From Campylorhamphus procurvoides (lineage: Eukaryota > Chordata > Aves > Passeriformes > Dendrocolaptidae), in assembly GCA_013396655.1 (NCBI GenBank), contig WBMV01005072.1, positions 402,247-466,246 on the forward strand: 64,000 nucleotides of DNA, given 5' to 3'. Made by a program: the position numbers and the translations under genes. The notes beneath the pieces were generated by a model, which was not told the DNA's origin, searched no databases, and was given only the letters and a program-made list of their open reading frames with translations. Below, in pieces: positions 23,023 through 36,476 of this stretch; within the stretch, counting starts at the first letter, position 1, and each line of letters starts with the position of its first letter.

Positions 23023-25739
23023 CCCATTCTAAACCTCAGAAAGTAAAATGACTATCCTTAATGGGCTTGAACATGAAGCTACATATCTCTTATTGATGCC
23101 TGACAAGTAAAACTGAAGACATTGAACCAGAAAACTATTTTCTCTCTACCAGTTATATCTTTTGTTTTCCTAAAAGTCTGTTTACATGGGATAATTGTAT
23201 ACTTAGAATCATGATCCATGCATGTTTTTCATGCAAAACATCTGTATTCACCAAACCGTTCATAACTCAGAGGAAAGAAGGTAATGACTTAATAAGAGCT
23301 GTTAACACAAATAAGGGGATTAAAAGCCAATTTCAGAGCAATTAATTAAATTGGGATTTCTGTTATAGAGTAAAAAATTAATTGTGACATTGTGAAAAGA
23401 ATACCTGAAATTAATCTTAGGAAAGGGACCATAATCTAATTTAAATTTGTAATTATTCTTAAAAAAATACAGAAGAAAGACTGCATTGTTCCAGTTAAGC
23501 CTTCAGTTACACAGATTCTATATATCTGAAGGCAGAACTTGCCATTAAGGAAGGGCAATTCTCATTTTCATTTTTTTACTCCAGCACTGTAAAAATGGCC
23601 TGATCATGGGTGTAAAAACAATTTGCCGGAGCAAAGTGTAAATTAGAAACAGGATGAAAGTTTCAGTAATGTTATTGTGTTGAGATGCTCTCCATCAGCA
23701 GGTAAAGAGAAAAGTAAAACTGAAATAGCCTTAACACACTCAGTAACACCATCATTTCATTCCATTATGCTTTAGTTCTATAACTTCAATTTATCAAGAG
23801 TAGTCAGAGTCCCTTGACAGAAGATAATATCACCATTAATACATATGGTAAGACTGAAATTGTGCTCGCTCTTTGCCTCTAAATATTTTTCTCTGGTAGA
23901 TTAAGTCCTATCTCTAGCATTATTGTAATACTGGGGGTTTGTTGATTTAGTTGCATACTCAAGAGTGTACTCTCCCTTTGAATGGTGAACATAACTTCCA
24001 TTAATGGTACTGGCAGTTGTGTGTGTATGTCAAGATGGGAATGCTCCCCTCTAGAAATTATATATGAAAATCCCTAAGAGAATAATATTTTCCACAACTA
24101 CACTATTACCCTATCAGAGACTAAATAGTTAGCGTGTACAGTAATTAAGCAAGCACAACAGACAAATTCAAATTTCAGGAGTCTGGGTTTTATTGTTACA
24201 GATGTTCTTCAGAGCAAAGTGTGCTCAGCAGTTCCTTGGGTCATAAATATTTAATTTGTAATCTATTTTTTATCAGTTTTGTGTAATGCAAGCTCCTTGT
24301 AAACCAAAAGAATTTTTACAAGTGTTTTTTTAATGTCTTGGAAATTTAAAATAATAGTGGTGGTTTAACATTTTTCTTCTAAAACCACCCTGCCCAATAG
24401 AAGGGTAGGGTTATTTTTAACTCTAAAAGTGGATTCATTCTCTTTTGACTAGTGTTCTGAATTTGACAGTGAACAATAGATGGGCTTTTTTAAAAGAATC
24501 TGAGAGTTTGATTCTATTAAAACAAGTATGTGACCTTAAAAATCTGTCCCATTTGGAAATGATCCTAGACTCCTGAGTATCACTGTGAAAGCAGATGCTT
24601 GAAAATGTCCTCCTATAGGGCTTTGAAAAGAGATGAGGCTATACAGCACCCTGAAGGTTCAGATCTGATGAGCAGGCACATCAGATGTACACTTCCTATT
24701 TATGTTGCTGTTTACAGATGGTAGTCTGTTTGCACAGATTGAATATTCTCCTGTGAAAACTATACAGGATACTTTTTCAGTTTATTGTTGGATTCACTTT
24801 GGGTTACATCATTTATTTGCATTGAAAATATCTATTTAGTAGACTCAGGAACACAAAACAATAGCTGTTTCAGGTGATATTTATCTTTTGTGACTCAAAC
24901 AGCTGTCTTCTCTATTTGTATGATGATGTGATGTAGGTTGCTAGTTAACAGGAGCTGATAAAAGGTAAACTGTTTTTTGAAAGACTGAAATATAATATAA
25001 TGATTGTGGGGAGAAACTCCTGGTGATTTAAACATATTTACATTTTATCTTCCACCATCTGCTCTAAACCAGAAATATGCTCATCCACACCAAGCTGTGT
25101 GCCCAGGCCACTCAACCCATCAGACAGGAAATTACTGTCTTCAACTTCACAGAGTTAAATATTCTTTTGGCCACTGCCTGACCCAGTACAGTTCTCTTTA
25201 TGCTACATTCAATAAATAAAGGAAAGCATATATAAATTGAAAAAAAAACCTTAATTTTTAGTCTATGGACAGAGATAATCTATTATATTTTGTATAATGC
25301 AATTGACCTCTAGTAAACAGTGCAACACAAATAATAACCTACAATGAAATAATTATTCTCTGATGATTTAGATGAAATTCTAGGGTGGAAGGGCACAAGT
25401 ATTTACTTATTTCTCAAAGGTGCTATAGAAAAAAATCCCATGATTCAACTGACAAAGCAGTTGAATATTTCAGAAGTGCCTGATTACCCACCTGTGTCAC
25501 TTTGCTTTCCACAGGATTTAGATACCTGACTAATTCTGGGTCTGAAATGGATGTTTTCCTGAGCTCTTATGTGTCCAAGTACGTGTACATGTCAGTCTTT
25601 ATATTCCAGCAGCTTTCAAAGTGAATTTGACAGTTTTGAAATTCATGTCCTCTAATGCTCCACCTCTACATCCAGAAATACTATCTAGGAATTGATAGTG
25701 AAACTTGCGCTTTAGCTTTATCCTCTTATAATAAAGTTT

Positions 25740-26130
25740 GAAGACAACTGGGCTGGGTCAGAGCACACCTGAGATGAGACCAAGGCAGCTAGAAGTTGGG
25801 GTTTGCACTCAGACTCTTTCTGGACATGGGAGAGAAAGGGGGCGTGTTCAATGTCTGGTACAACAGGTCCTTGGGTTTGACGCAAATTGAGTGCAATACC
25901 TCTGGACTTGTTTGCAGGCAGGGAGGTGAAACCTCCTGCAACAAGCACATGTGCTGGGGCAGTTCCCATGGGAAGGAGAGGGAAGGATGTTTGCCTAGTG
26001 GTGACTCTTGTAGCTGTGAATCTTGTGGCTCCAAGATGAGGTGCTGGAGGGCTTGGATTTTGCCTCCAGTCCATGCTGTGGCTTCCACGTTAGGCAAAGG
26101 ACAACACAGTCGAGCAGAGTGAGCAAAAGT
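25740..26130. other. GC-richer island with overlapping open frames, unidentified
   Basis: A GC-richer island of about 390 bases is open in several frames at once: plus 25796-26122 (108 codons, Cys-rich) and minus 25718-26074 (118 codons) and 25789-26097. Openness in multiple frames on both strands reflects composition (few A/T stops) rather than coding. No domain is recognised. Decayed retroelement sequence is an alternative. Confidence 0.35.
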
Positions 26131-26416
26131 GCACCCTTCCCCTGCATGAAATGAATTCCAGCTTCAGTGCCCCACCTATTGCTTTCAATCAAATGTGTTG
26201 TTGGAAGCTGAGCTATAATAACATTTTAATATTCTCCAGTTATTAAAGGTAAACAGATAGGAATAATCCTCCTTGGTAATATAAAGCATTAAAAAAAATG
26301 AGAACCACATTATCAGAAGATTGCCAGAAACATTTAATATATTTATGGAGTTCTTTATATTCTGATTTTTCCCTGCCTTCTAATTTTTTCGAGTGACATT
26401 AAGGCTGGAAACTCCT

Positions 26417-26460
26417 GGGGAAGGAAGGAAAGGGGAAGGGGAAGGGGAAGGGGAAGAGAG
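26417..26460. repeat. Polypurine (GGGGAA)n microsatellite
   Basis: Pure G/A tract with about four GGGGAA hexanucleotide units after GGAAGGAA. Homopurine tracts of this type can adopt triplex or quadruplex-like structures. Confidence 0.9.
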
Positions 26461-29400
26461 AATAAAAGTTACTAGGTAAATTAGCAAAATGCTAACATTC
26501 CATCTGATTTTGTGGCAAAGTCACAAGGGATAGCAGAAGTTTCACCAATAGTTACCTTTGAAAATAAATTCTCCACAGGGTGGCATCAACTTGTGCAGCT
26601 GGGATCGAGGCCAGTGATCACAAACCCAGCCAATTTGCTACAAAGGGATCTTTGTCTTACCGGTGTTCCTGATGTTCGAATTGTTGAAAGTATAGGAATT
26701 TTTCTTTTCACTTATTCCCATTTGTGGAAAATATTTTGTTGAGTATTGCTTTTTTCCCAAAATGCCCCCAACAAAGGTAGGTAAACCCCCAAACATTTAG
26801 CTTTCAGAATTGTCATAAATCTCCATTTTCTCTTCTTTAGAGAGTGAATTTTAGTATTTTCTGAGGAGAAAGGACCAGCAAAAAAAGCATATTACAAGGC
26901 AGAATCCATTGGTACACAGAATATAGGAAACATAAAACACAAAGTGAAACCTCCCAGAACACCTTTTCCCTTGTTTAGATCTTGAATTTTTGTTGCCTCT
27001 AAAGAGAATATTAAAGCATTTGTAGTTATGGAACATTTTCAGTGAAATTTCAGACATTTTTCCCTAGAAGAGTGAAAACTCCTCCCACACACATGTGCAC
27101 ACACACAGACAGACAGAGTGCTATTTCTACTTCAATTTATGTGCTTGTTCCTCTGCCACTCAGGAAGGATCTACTTCCTTTCATTCCCCTTCTACCCCCA
27201 CATTTTAAAGTAAATATTTTTATAAATTCTCCTTTGTACTCAATTCCACTTGTTTTCTGCATCACATTTAAGCTCTACACCAAATTTAAGCTCCTCACAC
27301 TATCAGTATCCCCCATAGTTTAATTCTTGCCAACCCCTTAACTCTAGCCCAGCAGCCAAACAAACCTGCATCCAGCTATGGCTACAGTTACTACATGGGC
27401 AGTTCTGTGCTTTCAGGTCACCTTTGCAGCTTCTTGTTTGGTGGCAGAATCTCTCCTAAAATACATTAGAAACATATTTAAATCACTAGACTCTCTAGTA
27501 TCAAATTTCTTAATTTACTGCAAAGGTTTTTATGCTCTATTTTTTTTCTTAGACAAGGGCTCAAAGACAGATAATAGATCTCCTAGTAACACTTGAATAT
27601 CTTTTGTGCAATTGAATGTACACAGCTGGACTCAGTGCAATTCTTTGACTGATGGTAGTGGAAATATTGACTCCAGTAGTGAAAGATGAAAATACAATAT
27701 ACAATAACACAATACATCCTCTGCTTTTAGAAGTGATTTTCAAGGCTAGATATTTAGTAACTGCTCTAAGAGACGTTTGCAGATCAATTTTTTTTGTTCT
27801 GTGTCCTTTGGGAAATGACCTTGCTGCTAAGAATGAGAAAGGCAGCATATGTGTTCCTTTAGACATACGGAAATAAAAGGAATATCCTCACACATAATGG
27901 TTTTTCTTCATGGATATTTCTATAGAGCACTACAGCTCATGCCTGTAAATCACACATTTATTACCCATGTGGATCACATTGTGCATCCACTGAAAATAAC
28001 CACAATTTTATACTTCAGCAAAAGTTTCTTCTGATGAGATTAGGGTAACTGAGTGTATGAAAATGAAAACTCTGTGAGTTAGGTACCTTGACCCTGCAAA
28101 TGCCCCTTGCCTGGAAAATTTCTCAATGACTTCTGTAGGCATTGGTACTGGCTCAATTCCACACCTGCAAAAATCCCAGAGGGAAAAAAATACTATTGTG
28201 TGAACAGAACCTCCTTTTCTTTGAAGCAAAAGTTGATTTATTATGATGGTTCTCACAACTGAACAGTATTTGCTATGTCACTAAGCAATTCTTAACCTGG
28301 AGAATCTTTACTAAAATAACATCTTGTTCTTTTCTATCAGGCTCTAATGCTGCGTCATATAATGTATTATAGTATGTATTTCATACTATTCTTTTAAGTT
28401 GGGTTTCCAGATTCAAATATAACTTTTCAGACATAGTTTTTGTACCAGTATTGTGTATTTCTTCCTTCAAAATATTTTAAAGCTTTTTTTCTACGTATCT
28501 TTGCCAGACTAGTACATCACCATAATATTTGAAGAACATATCTAAAAAGCACTGAGAGAGAAGTAGGCAATAGATTGAAGAACAGCTCACTAACCCTAGT
28601 CTTGTGAAATAGACCTAGGGCTAAATCATATGACTCACAGCTAAGCATTTTGAAGGTATAAAATGTATTTTGAAGCTCTTGGACTTAATTTCTTCAACAG
28701 AGAGCTATAAGATCCTGTTCTTCTACCTTATAGAATAATATTGAATTATTCGAACATTAGTAGTTTGAGACGCTGGCAAAATTAGGGAAAAATAAGCATA
28801 TATATTCTTTCTTATAACAACTCCTTTTTATAATTTCCTGTAAGGAAATCAGGAAGAAGTAGGTGGTGCGTCAGTTAAGGGACAAGGAATTCAACCAAAG
28901 CCCTTCATACCATGAAGTAAGGAAAACAGTCTGCATAGCAGCCTGTTTTTCCCATGTGTCTCCTGCCCCTGGGGAGAGGCAGATCCCTCTTTGTTCATTC
29001 AACAGCTTTGTTTGGACCCTGGTTCTGTGTAGAGAGAGAACAAACTCTGATGGGAGATGTTGTCTTCATCTCTGCTGGGTGAAAGGCTCACCTCACCTTA
29101 CTAGTCATAAGCTGGTGCGATCCAAAATCTTGGCTTGAACTACATTGTTTGGGAAGAGACACAGCTCCACACAGCAACTCCTGTCTCAAGGTGGGATGAA
29201 TTGCTAAACTGGAATGAAATACCTGAAATTCTGACAGACTGTATTCAGACCTAGCTTAGTATTCAGTGTGTTAAGATGTGTTCTTTGGGAGATTGTTGCA
29301 GCTGTCTAAAATGAGCAGCTAATTACTTCAATCACCTCTGTCTTATTGTACTGCAATTTTCCCTAATGGAATAAAGTTTAGAAACAGGCTGACTGTGGAT

Positions 29401-29660
29401 GAAATCATTGCATCTTCTGTCCTCTTCAGAATTTGTTCAAAAGTGAAGCAAATAGTTTAAGGAAAGTACAAGAGCAGGAAACAGAGCATGAAGGCACTAG
29501 GTGGTTGACAGCATAAAATCAAGACTCTACACTCAGATTGAGACTCACTGGAGGCAACCTTAGGCATCAATATTTCACCAGCCTTTTTGGGATCTCTCTT
29601 ACCATTGTTGGTGAGTGAAAACCCTTTAAAGGCATGAGTCATCTGTCAATACAGACATCT
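26461..29660. other. Unique non-coding stretch
   Basis: Contains a CA/CAGA patch at 27084-27117. The short open frames (27561-27866 minus, 28863-29138 plus) have no recognised motif. Confidence 0.45.
27084..27117. repeat. CA/GACA simple repeat
   Basis: Imperfect CACACA run passing into CAGACAGACAGA. A short degenerate microsatellite. Confidence 0.85.
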
Positions 29661-30012
29661 CCCTACAATTATGCTCTCTACAACTACCTGAAAGGAGGTT
29701 GTGCAAGGTTGGGGTCAGCCTCTTCTCCCAGGTAACTAGGGATAGGACAAGGGGAAATGCCCCCAAGTTGTGCCAGGGGACGTTCTTGTTGGGATGTCAG
29801 GAATCATTTCTTCGCTGAGGGAGTGATTAAGCATTGTAACTGTCTCTCCAGGACAGTAGTGGGGTCTCCAACTCTGGCAGTGCTTAAAAATTGAGTAGAC
29901 CTAGTACTTTGTCATATGACAAAGTTTACTGGGCATGGTGGGGTGGTGTTCTGTTGAATGTTGGACCTCATGATCTTGGAAGTATTTTCCAGCCTTAATG
30001 ATTCTATGATCT
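29661..30012 (+). mobile_element. CR1 LINE 3' end, 5'-truncated
   Basis: Recognisable avian CR1 tail. In order it holds CTCTACAACTACCTGAAAGG, GGTTGTGCAAGGTTGGGGTC, CTTCTCCCAGGTAAC, GATAGGACAAGGGGAAAT, CAAGTTGTGCCAGGGGA, ATTTCTTCGCTGAGGGAGTG and CATGATCTTGGAAG, and it ends near ATTCTATGAT at 30001-30010. The opening segment encodes the end of ORF2 (the L-Y-N-Y-L-K-G-G region); the rest is 3' UTR. Truncation at the 5' end and lack of a poly-A tail are normal for CR1. It belongs to a different subfamily from the copies at 32.1 and 54.8 kb, judging from the 3' UTR. Confidence 0.92.
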
Positions 30013-32107
30013 GACTAACTTATAACATAAATATACCTGTTTTCTTCTCAGTCACAAAGAAGGAGGGTAATCTAACAAGCTCAGACATGAACGTTTCCTC
30101 TGTGGAAGACTAAGTCTGGTCAGATGAATTCCCTCCACGATCTAAGAAAGATCTGCACCTCATAGAACCAGGATCTGAAACTTTTCTAGTGTGAAAAGGA
30201 TATTTTCCTTTGTGAAAGACTTGAATGTGTGTGCAACAGTTTTGTGTTATAAAAAAATAAAAATACATGATTTAAAAAAATCACATTTATTTGGCAAAAG
30301 TAAGAAAACGATTTCTTTTTTAGTATAAAATTTTTATTCTCTAGTCTGAGGTTGTTCTCATAAAAAATCAGAAGACATTCATTCTTTTCACTGTGCTTGA
30401 TCAATTTATTTTTTCTTCGGGGGCATATTCTGACAATTTTCAGGTGTCAGTGAGGGGTTCAGGTACGTTCAGAATTAAGTACCAAATCTCTCACACTAAT
30501 CAAGATCTGTGCCTTCATTGATTCAGTTGATTTTAGAAGGTCTTCTTTTTAGACTTCTAATGGACAGCACGTCAGAGATGCTGAGCACTGCATTGACTAA
30601 AAAGACTGAGAGCAATTCTCAGGGCATTAAATGATACAGCCAGAACATTATGTGCCTAATAACAATATATTAAAGTTATTTTCAAAAAGCAGATATCTTC
30701 ACATCTCTTTCATTTTCTCTTCATTTTTCCTTCTTTAAATATATTAAATACTAGGTCTTCCTGACTGCTGTGGGTCTATGCCTTCTGCTCACTGCACAGA
30801 ACTACATAGCCAAGGGAGAAATACACTTCAAGTATAGTTTTATCTTCACCTCACCCTTTTACATAAGATTTTTATTTAAAAAGTGTTTACATTTAAACGA
30901 CAGCAATAATAAACAAGTGCAAGTAGAAAAAATACTCCCTCAAAATGTAGTTTTATTCTCACAAAAATGTTTCCTTAACATAGGCACATATTCTGCTTTG
31001 TTTCATTATTTATTTTTATTTTTTTACATTAGACTATATTTAAATGCTATGTACTAATAAGCAGAGAGGCAATCATGCTTGTACTTCATGTATCCCTGTA
31101 GTCATAACTAACATTATTGAAGTTCAGCAAGACAGATTTGTCATAGAAGTAAAATAAGAGCAGAAAAATGAAAGAGAGGAGAAGAAAATCCAGCAATTCC
31201 AATTACTTCTTGGAACCGATTTTGCAATGATAATATGTAATGGGTAGTAAACTGTAACTACTGCACACACATGGTCATAAACTGGCATTATGCAATCTAT
31301 TTCTTCAGAAAAAGACTATGTGTGTGAATAGGCAGTTACTATATAATTTTATATAAGCTGTAACAGTCTCATCATATTTACAGCAATTTTTATAATCTAT
31401 GGTTGTTAACTCCAGCAGGCCTCTTGCTAAAAAAATAGCTATAAGCCTACAGCAAATGTTGACCTATGTTCAATTCATTTTACCCATTTCAGTTAGCTAA
31501 ATAGGTTATATGAGTTCACACTATAGTTAGTGGAGAGACATAGAGAGAGAGGTGTTTCAAGAAAATGATTCATACCATCGAAAGAAACACAGGAAAAATA
31601 GATGGGATGAACAGCTTTCATCTGTGACTGCTGCCTGTGGATTAGTTTGTAGGTAGCTGAATTGAGCTGAGAATTAACAGTAACAGAGAGTCTAACAATG
31701 AGACAAGTGGTAGATAAATAAATGAAAAATTAATATTTCATTTATAAAAGGTTATCTGTTCCTTTTAGGTAATCTTGCGCTTCACAGTCTTTTTGATGTT
31801 GCAGCTTCTCATGCTTTGGGCACTATCACCATAGTAACTAACTAGAAAACTATTATACCAAGAGTTCAAAAGTCAAGATGGAAATTTTCCGCTATCATAG
31901 TTTACAAACATTTTAGTCCCTTTAGAGCACCAGCTGAGAGGTTTTCATCAATTTCCACATGTTGCCTGTAAATAGGAGAGCTAAAACATACTTTTCAAGC
32001 ACAAATTAACTCAGATTAGTTGTTTCCAGAATATGGTAATTTAATACAGAAATCTTCAAATACTATACAGTTGATTGTTATACATAATTTATGCTCCCAT
32101 TTCTCTG
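30013..32107. other. Unique AT-rich non-coding stretch between two CR1 copies
   Basis: No gene or repeat is recognised. Short frames at 30186-30404 (minus) and 30770-31057 (plus) are AT-driven and hydrophobic. Confidence 0.45.
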
Positions 32108-32367
32108 TAGTGATGGGACAAAGGGCTTTAAACTAAAAGAGGAGAGATTTAGATTAGATATTGTGAAGAAATTCTTTACTGAGAGTGTGATGAAGCACTG
32201 GAACAGGTTTCCCAGAGAAGTTGTGGGTGCCCCACCCCTGTAAGTGTTCATGGCCGGGTTGGATGGAGCTCTGAGCAACCTGGTCTAGTGGAAGGTGTTC
32301 CTGCCCATGGCAGGGGGTGAAAACTAGATGATCTTTAACATACCATCCAAAACCATTCTGTGATTCT
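32108..32367 (+). mobile_element. CR1 LINE 3' end, 5'-truncated
   Basis: Begins in the segment AGTGATGGGACAAAGGGCTT and continues through GAGAGATTTAGATTAGATAT, CACTGGAACAGGTTTCCCAG, GAAGTTGTGGGTGCCCCA, GGTTGGATGGAGCTCTGAGC and AACCTGGTCTAGTGGAAGG. It ends with ATTCTGTGATTCT at 32355-32367, the CR1 terminal direct repeat. It is better preserved than the copies at 14.0 and 29.7 kb, so probably a younger insertion. A 66-codon minus-strand frame at 32078-32278 is its antisense shadow. Confidence 0.95.
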
Positions 32368-34607
32368 CTAGCTTTCTTGAGATAGAGGTAATTCAGTGAC
32401 TGAAAATTACCTACACATTCATAAATAATTTTACTTTTTATCTCTCGATAAATATTCCTGGTCTGACTGATTTTTCTCAGCTGCGTTAGTATTTCCTTAG
32501 TTTATTCAATTTGGTCATTATTTATTGAATTTTTACTGATTTTGGATGTCCCAGGATACCAAGTTTATTTAGAGATTTCACCAAAGTTTTCCGTAAGGGT
32601 TGAATAAATGTAAGTCATAGTTTTGGTATTGTTTGGGTGTATTCTATAGGTTGTTCATGGCTTGTTGTTATGATATAAATACAAGGGATGAATCAAGGCA
32701 ATTTTGGGGATTCCTCTTTGGGGATCTGCTTCTCTTCCACTCAAAGTCCATGAAAGTGTAAGCCTTCAATCACTAGGTTCCAAAGCTAGAAGGTATTGCT
32801 CATAAGCCTTCAGACTGGGCTTTGCAAATGTGATTCACATTTTCTACCTACATTCATAGGTTACCTATCCAAAGCTGACACATATTTACCTATTTTTACA
32901 TTCATATTTTACATGCAGAAATGAGCACCTGGAGCACCTCTCCATCAAGTAAATCTGCTTTTAAATTATTTATTATGATGTTCAGAAGCCAAGACACAAA
33001 TACGACATCATTGTTCCAATTTGAAAAGGAATGCAACTTATGTATTTACAACCAATGTACTTGGAAAAGAACTGAACATATGTATTGGTCACCCTGACCT
33101 TTCAGGATCCTGTTCAAATGCATGAACACAGGATGTAGAGTAGGCTCTTATCTCTGGGAGTGATCGCATTAATCTTAAACCACACTTCTGATAAACATCC
33201 ATTGCACGATGGTGACCAGAGTGACTTTATTTAAGGATTCCTGTGCCCCTTCCTGCAGTAACCAGCTGGGCCTGCCAACATCCACAGCAGTGAAGAGACC
33301 CTGAGGGCTCCACAGTGTTTCCTTTTACTTATTCAATTACATTGGCATGAATAAATACAAAATGAGTTTTACAGCAGAATGCAGCTTTCACAATGTCCAA
33401 AGGACATGTTGTTGCATGTTTAAAACTAGAAAATTCTTTAATAGTTATCTGAAAGATACCCCAAGGATATCCGAAGGTATCCAACACTTGAGCTATCAAC
33501 ACAAAGGAAAGATAAGGAATTTTATTTGGTCTGAGATTCTTCTATCCCATTTGTAAAAATAAATAAATAAAATTGATTAATCAATACAATTTAACCTTTT
33601 TTACTCTAACTATATTAAGGTTAAATATTACGGACACTTCTTTTTGTGTATACATTCTTATTCTATTATTGCATTAACTGATCATCAACTATTCTGTTAT
33701 TTACTGGAGACTAATTATTCATTGTCTTCTCATTAAAGCTTTAGTTTGCAGTTATCTTTTTCCTTACATTTGGAAACATGAGTGTCATAGTTCACATTCT
33801 TCTCTTGTAAACTATTCTTACCCTGCTTCACCAAAGAATTAGGTAAACAAATTTAAGATTAATAAATTATGCTAGGATTTTCAAAGAACCTAAAGGAGTT
33901 GGGGCATTGCATTCCTAGGAAAACCAAGACAGTTTGGTAGTCTAACTCTCCTACTCTCTGCTGAAAGGCTGAATTTTGATTTTTTAAATAGGAAGTCTTC
34001 ATACGATGATGTTCTGCGAGATTGACACAATTTAATTTGAGACTATCAGAATCGGCACGTAAAGATGTGAAATAGGAAAAATAAGCCCAAAGATAAACCA
34101 AAAGTTCACCATAGCAATCCATACTTGACTGTGCCAGACATGGGGAGGAACCCATGGCTGGAAGGCATTTTGTCTCCTTTCCACTGGCATACACACATTA
34201 ACCATAGAAGTGTTTCAAAGGAGTATGAGAGTTGCATAAAAGTCAGCAGTTCAAAAAAGCACAAATATTAATTTGGCTTGGATCCAGAGGAGACACAGCA
34301 CTCTATCACAGCTTCAGTTCAAGCAGTTCTAATCAGGTTTGCTGGCCGTGCATGAAGCCAAGGTTTCCAGGTCTAACCTACTTTCCTACATGTACTTGCC
34401 TAAATTTAAACCAGCAATAAGACTTGACAGTGGAGACAGCTGGGTTATTTCTTCCAGACATATGTTTTCAGTTATGATTGAACTTTTCTCCTCCTCATGC
34501 TAAAGTCCTAAAACTTCTTGCAGTGGCAGTAAATTTTTAAATCAGTGTTTATTGAAGAAGTGTGTGGACATTCCATATGATGTGAGCACTTCTCTTATTA
34601 AAGTTGT

Positions 34608-34623
34608 CATTTGTTGACAAATG
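34608..34623. repeat. Short inverted repeat
   Basis: CATTTGT and ACAAATG (7 bases each) are separated by two bases. Likely incidental. Confidence 0.6.
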
Positions 34624-35544
34624 GGCTGCAATTATCATGTATGTAAGAACTTTAAGAGTTCCCTGTGCTGACAAGCTTAATTGCATAATTTTCTATATGT
34701 TTTACTAAGCAAATCAGAGGAAACAGCAATGGCAAATTTGGATCAGCAAATAAGAAAACTGAAGAGACCTGTATAACTGATAATGGTGGACTGTGCATTA
34801 TGAATAACTATTATGTAATGAAATATATTGGTTTGATTTTTGGGATACAAAACAGACCTCACAATGAGATGCAGATGATTCAGGGCCATTACAAAACATA
34901 AAATAACCACCCACATTCAGGGAGGAGCCTTGAAGGATTCTGGGTTGGCATCAAACAAGCCAAATACAGACATCTTTTATTTGTCTGAAGAGAGCTACAA
35001 TAGTTCTTTATATAACACTCCAATTATTGACTGGAGCTTTTGGCACTTCAGTAAGATATAAAAAATTGCCTCTCATAAAGAAAAGCCAAATCAAAAAAGG
35101 AAAGGTTTTATGTCTGGATATAAAACCACCACACACAGCACATTCTATGGCCTATGAAAGTATTGCCCTTAGACAAACCTCAGAGCTCTTCATTTCCAGA
35201 GGATATCTCAGAAACATCAGCAAACTCCAAAGCTGTATTCTAAACATTGGGCAATCACTGTGTGTCACCACATCAAGTGAGATTCAGGTTCTCTTCTTGG
35301 TTACGCCATTATGAATCCAGAGCTGTTCCAACAGTCTCAAAAAGTTCAGATAGATGCCAGTAAAGGAAGAAAGCTGTGGAGCCTGGCACTGGGTAAAATA
35401 CGGTGTTACTGCTGCCCAGACCTTCTACAGAAGATAATACATTCTCTTGCTATGCACACATAATTAGCTGTAGTCATGATGGGAGATGGGACCAAAGAAA
35501 TGTTGACTTTAGTTTGCAAAAGTTAATTCCTAATTTGGAAAAAT

Positions 35545-35580
35545 GTTTGTGTGTGTGTGAGAGAGAGTGTGTGTGTGTAT
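35545..35580. repeat. (TG)n-(GA)n-(TG)n microsatellite
   Basis: GTGTGTGTGTG, then AGAGAGAG, then GTGTGTGTGTGT. A short compound dinucleotide repeat. Confidence 0.9.
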
Positions 35581-36441
35581 TTTTAATTAGTGAAAAGTGT
35601 TCAGATGTCTTCTCGTTGGAAATCCAATACAGTATCTAAAAAATTGATCTAACAATTCCTATGTTATCCAATTGGTGTTTGAAATCAATGTTGCAAAGAC
35701 TTTCTGGACAACTACAAGAGCTATAAGCTAAATTAAGTTCTGAAAATGCTTCATCTGAGTCAGCTTCCACGAAAGACAGTAGTGAGAACTTCCACTGTAA
35801 CTTTCCCAGAAATGACACTGAGTTCCATGTTCCCAAAACTGATGGGAACATCTGTATGAGGTTTTGTTTGGGTTTTGAAAGGATCTGTGAGACTGAGTGT
35901 GTAGTTTTGGGAAAGCCTAAATAAAGAGATAGGTTTTGCATTTAGTCTTTAGCAAGTAGTTTTTCTTGTATCTTCTCCGCAGCAGAAAGCTAATGGAAGT
36001 GTAGTTTTGTCCAACTAAGTGAAAATACTGTTGTATATTCATATAATACTCTAACTATTCTACCTGAGAAATTAGTTTCTTAAGGAGTTTCAGGATCAAA
36101 TTTCAGACTGCCTGTTACCTGTTTGCATGTTTTAAAAGTATGTTTATAATTTACTTTAATTGCTTAAAAACTGACTAATCATTGCTTATAAAAAATAAGC
36201 ATGAATTTTTTGTTCAGTATAAACTATTTTATAAGTATTGGATATCCATAAAGCCACCATCATGCCAACAGTATATGGCTATATGAAGGGTAGTATTAAC
36301 ACTAGCACTAATACAAAAAACCTTTACTGAAAGCAGCTCAGATATTTTTGCTCTATTTGCACAATGCAAAAATAGCCTAAATACATTTTTAATGCAATCA
36401 GCTGAATTCCGTAAACCCAAATTGTGTGCTAACTGCTCATG

Positions 36442-36476
36442 CTGATTAGTGTGAAATATTAATTTGCACTAATCAG
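36442..36476. promoter_or_regulatory. Inverted repeat with homeodomain-like TAAT cores
   Basis: CTGATTAGTG (36442-36451) and its exact reverse complement CACTAATCAG (36467-36476) are separated by 15 bases that contain ATATTAATTT. Each arm has a TAAT/ATTA core, the core bound by many homeodomain proteins. The arrangement suggests a candidate enhancer site. Function is inferred only from motif form. Confidence 0.4.

Larger units (their letters stand above)
16931..25739. other. Long unique AT-rich non-coding stretch
   Basis: No repeat family or gene recognised over about 8.8 kb. It contains a 9-bp-stem hairpin (22997-23022) and an alternating TA/CA/TG patch (19973-20008). A 119-codon plus frame at 20213-20572 has no recognisable domain. 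The part from about 22000 to 24500 is free of visible repeats, with many TAAT-type motifs. It would be a reasonable place to look for conserved non-coding elements. Confidence 0.45.

Noticed and set aside
32078..32278. 66-codon minus-strand frame
   Set aside because: Antisense of a CR1 3' end.
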